From the NCBI GenBank assembly GCA_009617715.1, contig VTFK01000190.1, positions 124,001-188,000 on the forward strand: a stretch of 64,000 nt of DNA, in the 5' to 3' direction. This DNA comes from Plectrocnemia conspersa. Taxonomy: Eukaryota > Arthropoda > Insecta > Trichoptera > Polycentropodidae. The translations under genes were made by a program, and so were the position numbers. Positions 60,675 through 64,000 of this stretch are shown piece after piece. Each line of letters starts with the position of its first letter. Positions within the stretch are counted from its first letter, which is position 1. The notes below the pieces were generated by a model that was given only the letters and a program-made list of their open reading frames with translations, ran no database searches and was not told where the DNA came from.

Positions 60675-62235
60675 CTATGTCATAGTGCCGAAAACAGGAT
60701 TGTGACGGCAAATGCTAGGCCCATATTCCATGTAATCTTTTTTGGTGTGACAAACTTGATAGAACTCAGGCTAAAAATAAAAAAATGATATAGAATAAGC
60801 TATATATACATGTGTATATAAATATATAAAATATTACCGTTGAAGCCAACATGCTACCACCGAACCACACAGCGTATCGTTGCATATGATGAGACACAAC
60901 TTGAACATCGATCGGTTTCGGCTGAAAGAAATAATAACATTTTAATCATATACACAGAATACATAATATGATACATAGAATATAGGCTGACCGTTATCCT
61001 TCCTTCTGAAAGTATCTCCGAAGTCCGTAAACGTTGATCGACTGAGCGTTTGATATCCCGTTGCAGACGTCTTCCGAAATCTTTGAACATTGTGGAGCCA
61101 CCAGATAAGACAATATTTTTGTAAAGGCCACGTCTTACATCGATGGGGCAATTTTGAATCACTTCGTCGACCATCTCGTTCAACGGAGTCGTGAAGTCTG
61201 GGTTTGAAAATTCCGGATGGAAAAATATTTCAGGTCCTGCAAAAATGATGATAATTAGATCCCGATAATATCAAAATCATCACAAAGAAAAACAGTAATA
61301 ATAAAAAAATACCAAGAAACCGCTCGTATCCAACGTCGACTGAAAATGGGTTTTTCGTGATAGCGTTAATTCCTGTATATTTCTTAATCCATTTTCCTGG
61401 ATCGGAATCATATTTTGAAAATTCCTTCGCTATGTCAGGAGATATATAACAATGTCTATAATTGAAATATAATACAATAATTAAAAAATTCTTCTTTAGA
61501 AAAATTAATCATATTGAGATGAACGATCACCTTTCTTTAATTGCTTTCGCTGTTTCAAGGCTCTGTTCTGGAGGAATGCCGACCTCTCGTTCACGCAGCA
61601 GTGATTGAATGAACGACGTGATGTTCCTTCCAGCAATAGGAATGTGTTTGATGCATGATCCTATAACGTAACCTTCCGCCTAAAAACACAACTGTCATTA
61701 AAATAATATACATACATTACAAACCGCTGACTCACTTATGTATAATTTTAACTTTATAACATCATTTAATATCAAGAAAGTTGATATCATTTTTATAATG
61801 AGTATTTTTTATATTTAAAGCTAACAAAGCTAAACTTACGACTGGAATGATATGGGTCACACCGTCTCCGCTATCGACGACTATGCCGGTGAAAATGCGG
61901 TCGTTGGAAGCGCGGGAGATCCACGAGGCCGCCAGCGCCAATACAGCCTGAACCGCAATGTACAGTCCGGGTACGTTAAACGACTCGAACATGATTTCTG
62001 AAAATATATACACATATATATTAATTAAATTAAATAAAAGTAGAATCTAGATAAATTTTGTAAAATATATAATATAACCTGCAAGATACTCGCGGTTCTC
62101 CGGCGTGTTTAACGGAGGTTCAGTGAGCAAAAAATAGTGATCTTCGGGCTCAGCCCTGAGATACTTGAAAATGCATTGTTCCATAAATCGCTCCATCAAG
62201 TCCCAGTCTTCGACCAATCCATGGCGAACTGGATA
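60675..62235 (-). CDS. Arp3: Actin-related protein 3 (Arp2/3 complex subunit), C-terminal 343 residues in seven exons
   Basis: Exons in gene order: 62235-62079, 61997-61840, 61679-61531, 61455-61313, 61236-60992, 60921-60838, 60770-60675. Lengths keep one frame to the TAG at 60677-60675. The protein reads [17 protein letters not shown], then [32 protein letters not shown], the nucleotide-binding [19 protein letters not shown], the insect-type [77 protein letters not shown] and the C-terminus [12 protein letters not shown]. This is the actin fold of Arp3, which with Arp2 nucleates branched actin filaments. About 75 N-terminal residues lie beyond the window. Exon 60992-61236 uses a weak GTCAGC donor. 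A strong GTAAGT donor at 63993-63988 may end the next upstream exon (63994-64000). The gene converges on its neighbour. Confidence 0.96.
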
Positions 62236-63993
62236 CTAAAACACAAAAAATATAGTAAATAAAACAATTTTTTCATCAACAGCACTATAGTGGAATAGGT
62301 AAAAGGAATGTTCAGGACAATAGAATAAATGTTACACATCTTCATGACAAACATTTGTGAAGTGATTAATCTGGCTTAATTAATACTAAACCAAATTCAC
62401 GAAGACATGTTAAACATTATGGATAGATCATCTTTCTTTTGGAATGGTTAAAAACTAGGCAGTCGAATTTAAACACTGAAGACGATCTTCACAGTGAAAT
62501 GCTTGAAATAGCTAGTACAGAAGAAAACATTGATTTGATTCACAATAGCAGATCAACTACTTATTTTTTTTTAAGTTCTGTTATTGTTATGGAAAGATCT
62601 CTGGGTAAAGTGAAGGTTTTTGATTTTTAGAACGTGAAGGTATTGGATTATAGATGGTGGATTACTTTCCAAAGGATCAACCATAACAGGGCAATACTAT
62701 TTTTGATTTTTGCCGACACTGATTATTCCGGAAAAAAAATATTTTTAATATTATATTAAAATAAAAATGTAAGGTTAACATTTGGATTGTTAGATTGTTA
62801 ACTACCGAGTTCAATGTAGCAATTAACTTGAATTAAATTCAAGGAATCGATATTTTTACTTCATAAAAAGTGTTTCAAAATATCCGTTGTTGGTATTTTG
62901 ATTATTTTTATAACAAGTTTACCTAGCTGACAAAATTTGTGTCTGAAAAAATCCGAGCCCCGTTTTTTATTTCTTCAGTCATATACCTAAATATTATATA
63001 ACTATCTGGGGTACCTGAAAACAGTGAAAAATCGACCACCGTAGGTGTTAAAGATTAGGACAAAGTATTTTATCAGATTATAATTCTTTGTGTATTTTAT
63101 GTTGGAATAAACTGCGGGGTTTCAACAATGGCTTTAAAAATTACAAAACGACAATGATTTGTCTGACGGACATTAGTAATCAATTACCAAAAAACTCCTA
63201 AAACCTCTTTGTACATAAGACCTCGCATTGTTTGGAATATTTCTTGTAATTTTCAAACGGTCGTCCAACAGCTACGAGACCAACTTTTAAAAGGGGATGA
63301 TTTTTAAACCCTATTTTCAGACAATTCAACTCCATTATATATGTTTAATCTTTACTTTGCTTATCAGCGGTTCTTAAAATGGGTTCCGCAAAACAATTTT
63401 GACATTAATAATAAAAAAATATAGATATGAGAGCAACTTAGATGATGGAGTATCAACCTAGAAATCCACCAAGAAACGCAAAATTGGAAAATATTGTGAT
63501 GAGTATTTATTAGGCATTTTGATTTCTTGAGAAATTTTGATGAATGAAAAATGTATGTAATACAGCAAAGTTTGCAGATGAATTTTTACATATTATTCTT
63601 AAAATAGCCCTTTAAAAACACATGCATTCTAAAGTAGAATCAAAAATCCTCCTTCTTTTTTGTTGTTAAAAAAATATCAATATTTTTATATTTTCAAATA
63701 CCTGGCACGAACACATTCAGAAAAGTTTCTTATCTAGTGTCTTCTTTTATTACTTAAGCAAAACTAGGGAGAGTTTGAGTGTTAAAAAATTGTATACAAT
63801 TTGTCATTCCCGGACCCTTATTAACACATTGTTGTCGGGTGATTTCGCGCATTGTTTCAAGCCTGGCGCGGGCCATTTTTTAGCAGCCGCGGAATTTTTC
63901 GGAAACGAAGAATTTCCGCGTTTTTTTTCGGAAACTCGCCATAACTTTTATACTATACAATATAAAATTATGACATTTTAAACATAGACTTAC
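62236..63993 (-). other. Arp3 intron, transposon-bearing
   Basis: Between the acceptor at 62237-62236 and the strong GTAAGT donor at 63993-63988 no Arp3 exon was found. A 63-codon plus-strand frame at 62439-62630 (SEMLEIASTEENIDLIHNSR) looks like a transposon fragment but is unclassified. Confidence 0.5.
63366..63400. mobile_element. Possible hAT terminus
   Basis: CAGCGGTTCTTAAAATGGGT followed by TCCGC resembles the start of many non-autonomous hAT elements (CAG-GGTTCTCAAA-TGGGTTCCGC). The opposite end was not found. Confidence 0.35.
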
Positions 63994-64000
63994 CATAAAC

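Noticed and set aside
62439..62630. An extra Arp3 exon or nested gene
   Set aside because: It is on the opposite strand to Arp3 and encodes no actin-like sequence; best seen as a transposon fragment in the intron.
1..64000. CRISPR arrays, bacterial operons, riboswitches
   Set aside because: No regularly spaced identical repeats and no prokaryotic gene organisation; introns and Pol III tRNA genes identify nuclear DNA.

Overview
The window is a stretch of AT-rich animal nuclear DNA, almost certainly from an insect. Genes have many short exons with GT-AG introns, there are three eukaryotic tRNA genes with internal A and B boxes, the actin-related protein is of insect type, and the sequence is littered with decayed cut-and-paste transposons (hAT, Tc1, mariner, piggyBac-like) and MITEs. 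I cannot fix the order or species.

Layout. Positions 1 to about 35,700 hold no protein gene that I can support. This part is AT-rich sequence with transposon relics: a foldback element (711-1388), hAT-type elements (1517-1783 and 9669-9812), a reverse-transcriptase remnant (10035-10250), inverted-repeat elements (17142-17634, 23469-23643, 29345-29457), an almost end-to-end decayed Tc1 element (26058-27682), a GC-rich 15-bp minisatellite (28841-28968) and a mariner remnant (33590-33790).

From about 37.2 to 57.1 kb, on the plus strand, lies one large gene of 19 coding exons. I reconstructed it exon by exon; splice phases agree throughout apart from one single-base disruption. The product is about 1,288 residues: a signal peptide, then a histidine at the predicted mature N-terminus that opens an LPMO-like (copper-brace-type) domain, EGF-like repeats, a DOMON domain split by long Pro-Glu-Pro-Ser repeats and a 27-nt microexon encoding a furin-like RRRR site, a second intact DOMON domain, a SEA-like module, one transmembrane helix and a low-complexity cytoplasmic tail. 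Three tRNA genes (Ser-CGA, Arg-TCG, Lys-CTT) sit in introns 1 and 2 on the same strand, and intron 1 also holds a piggyBac-type MITE nested in another inverted-repeat element.

From 60.7 kb to the right edge, on the minus strand, lie seven exons of the actin-related protein Arp3 (C-terminal 343 residues; the start lies beyond the window). The two genes converge, and the 3.6 kb between them contains a hAT transposase relic.

The most interesting object is the large gene. DOMON folds are related to the cytochrome domain that passes electrons to fungal LPMOs. A protein that joins an LPMO-like domain to two DOMON domains, each keeping the candidate haem-ligand Met, therefore looks like a self-contained, membrane-anchored redox system. 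That functional reading is inference.
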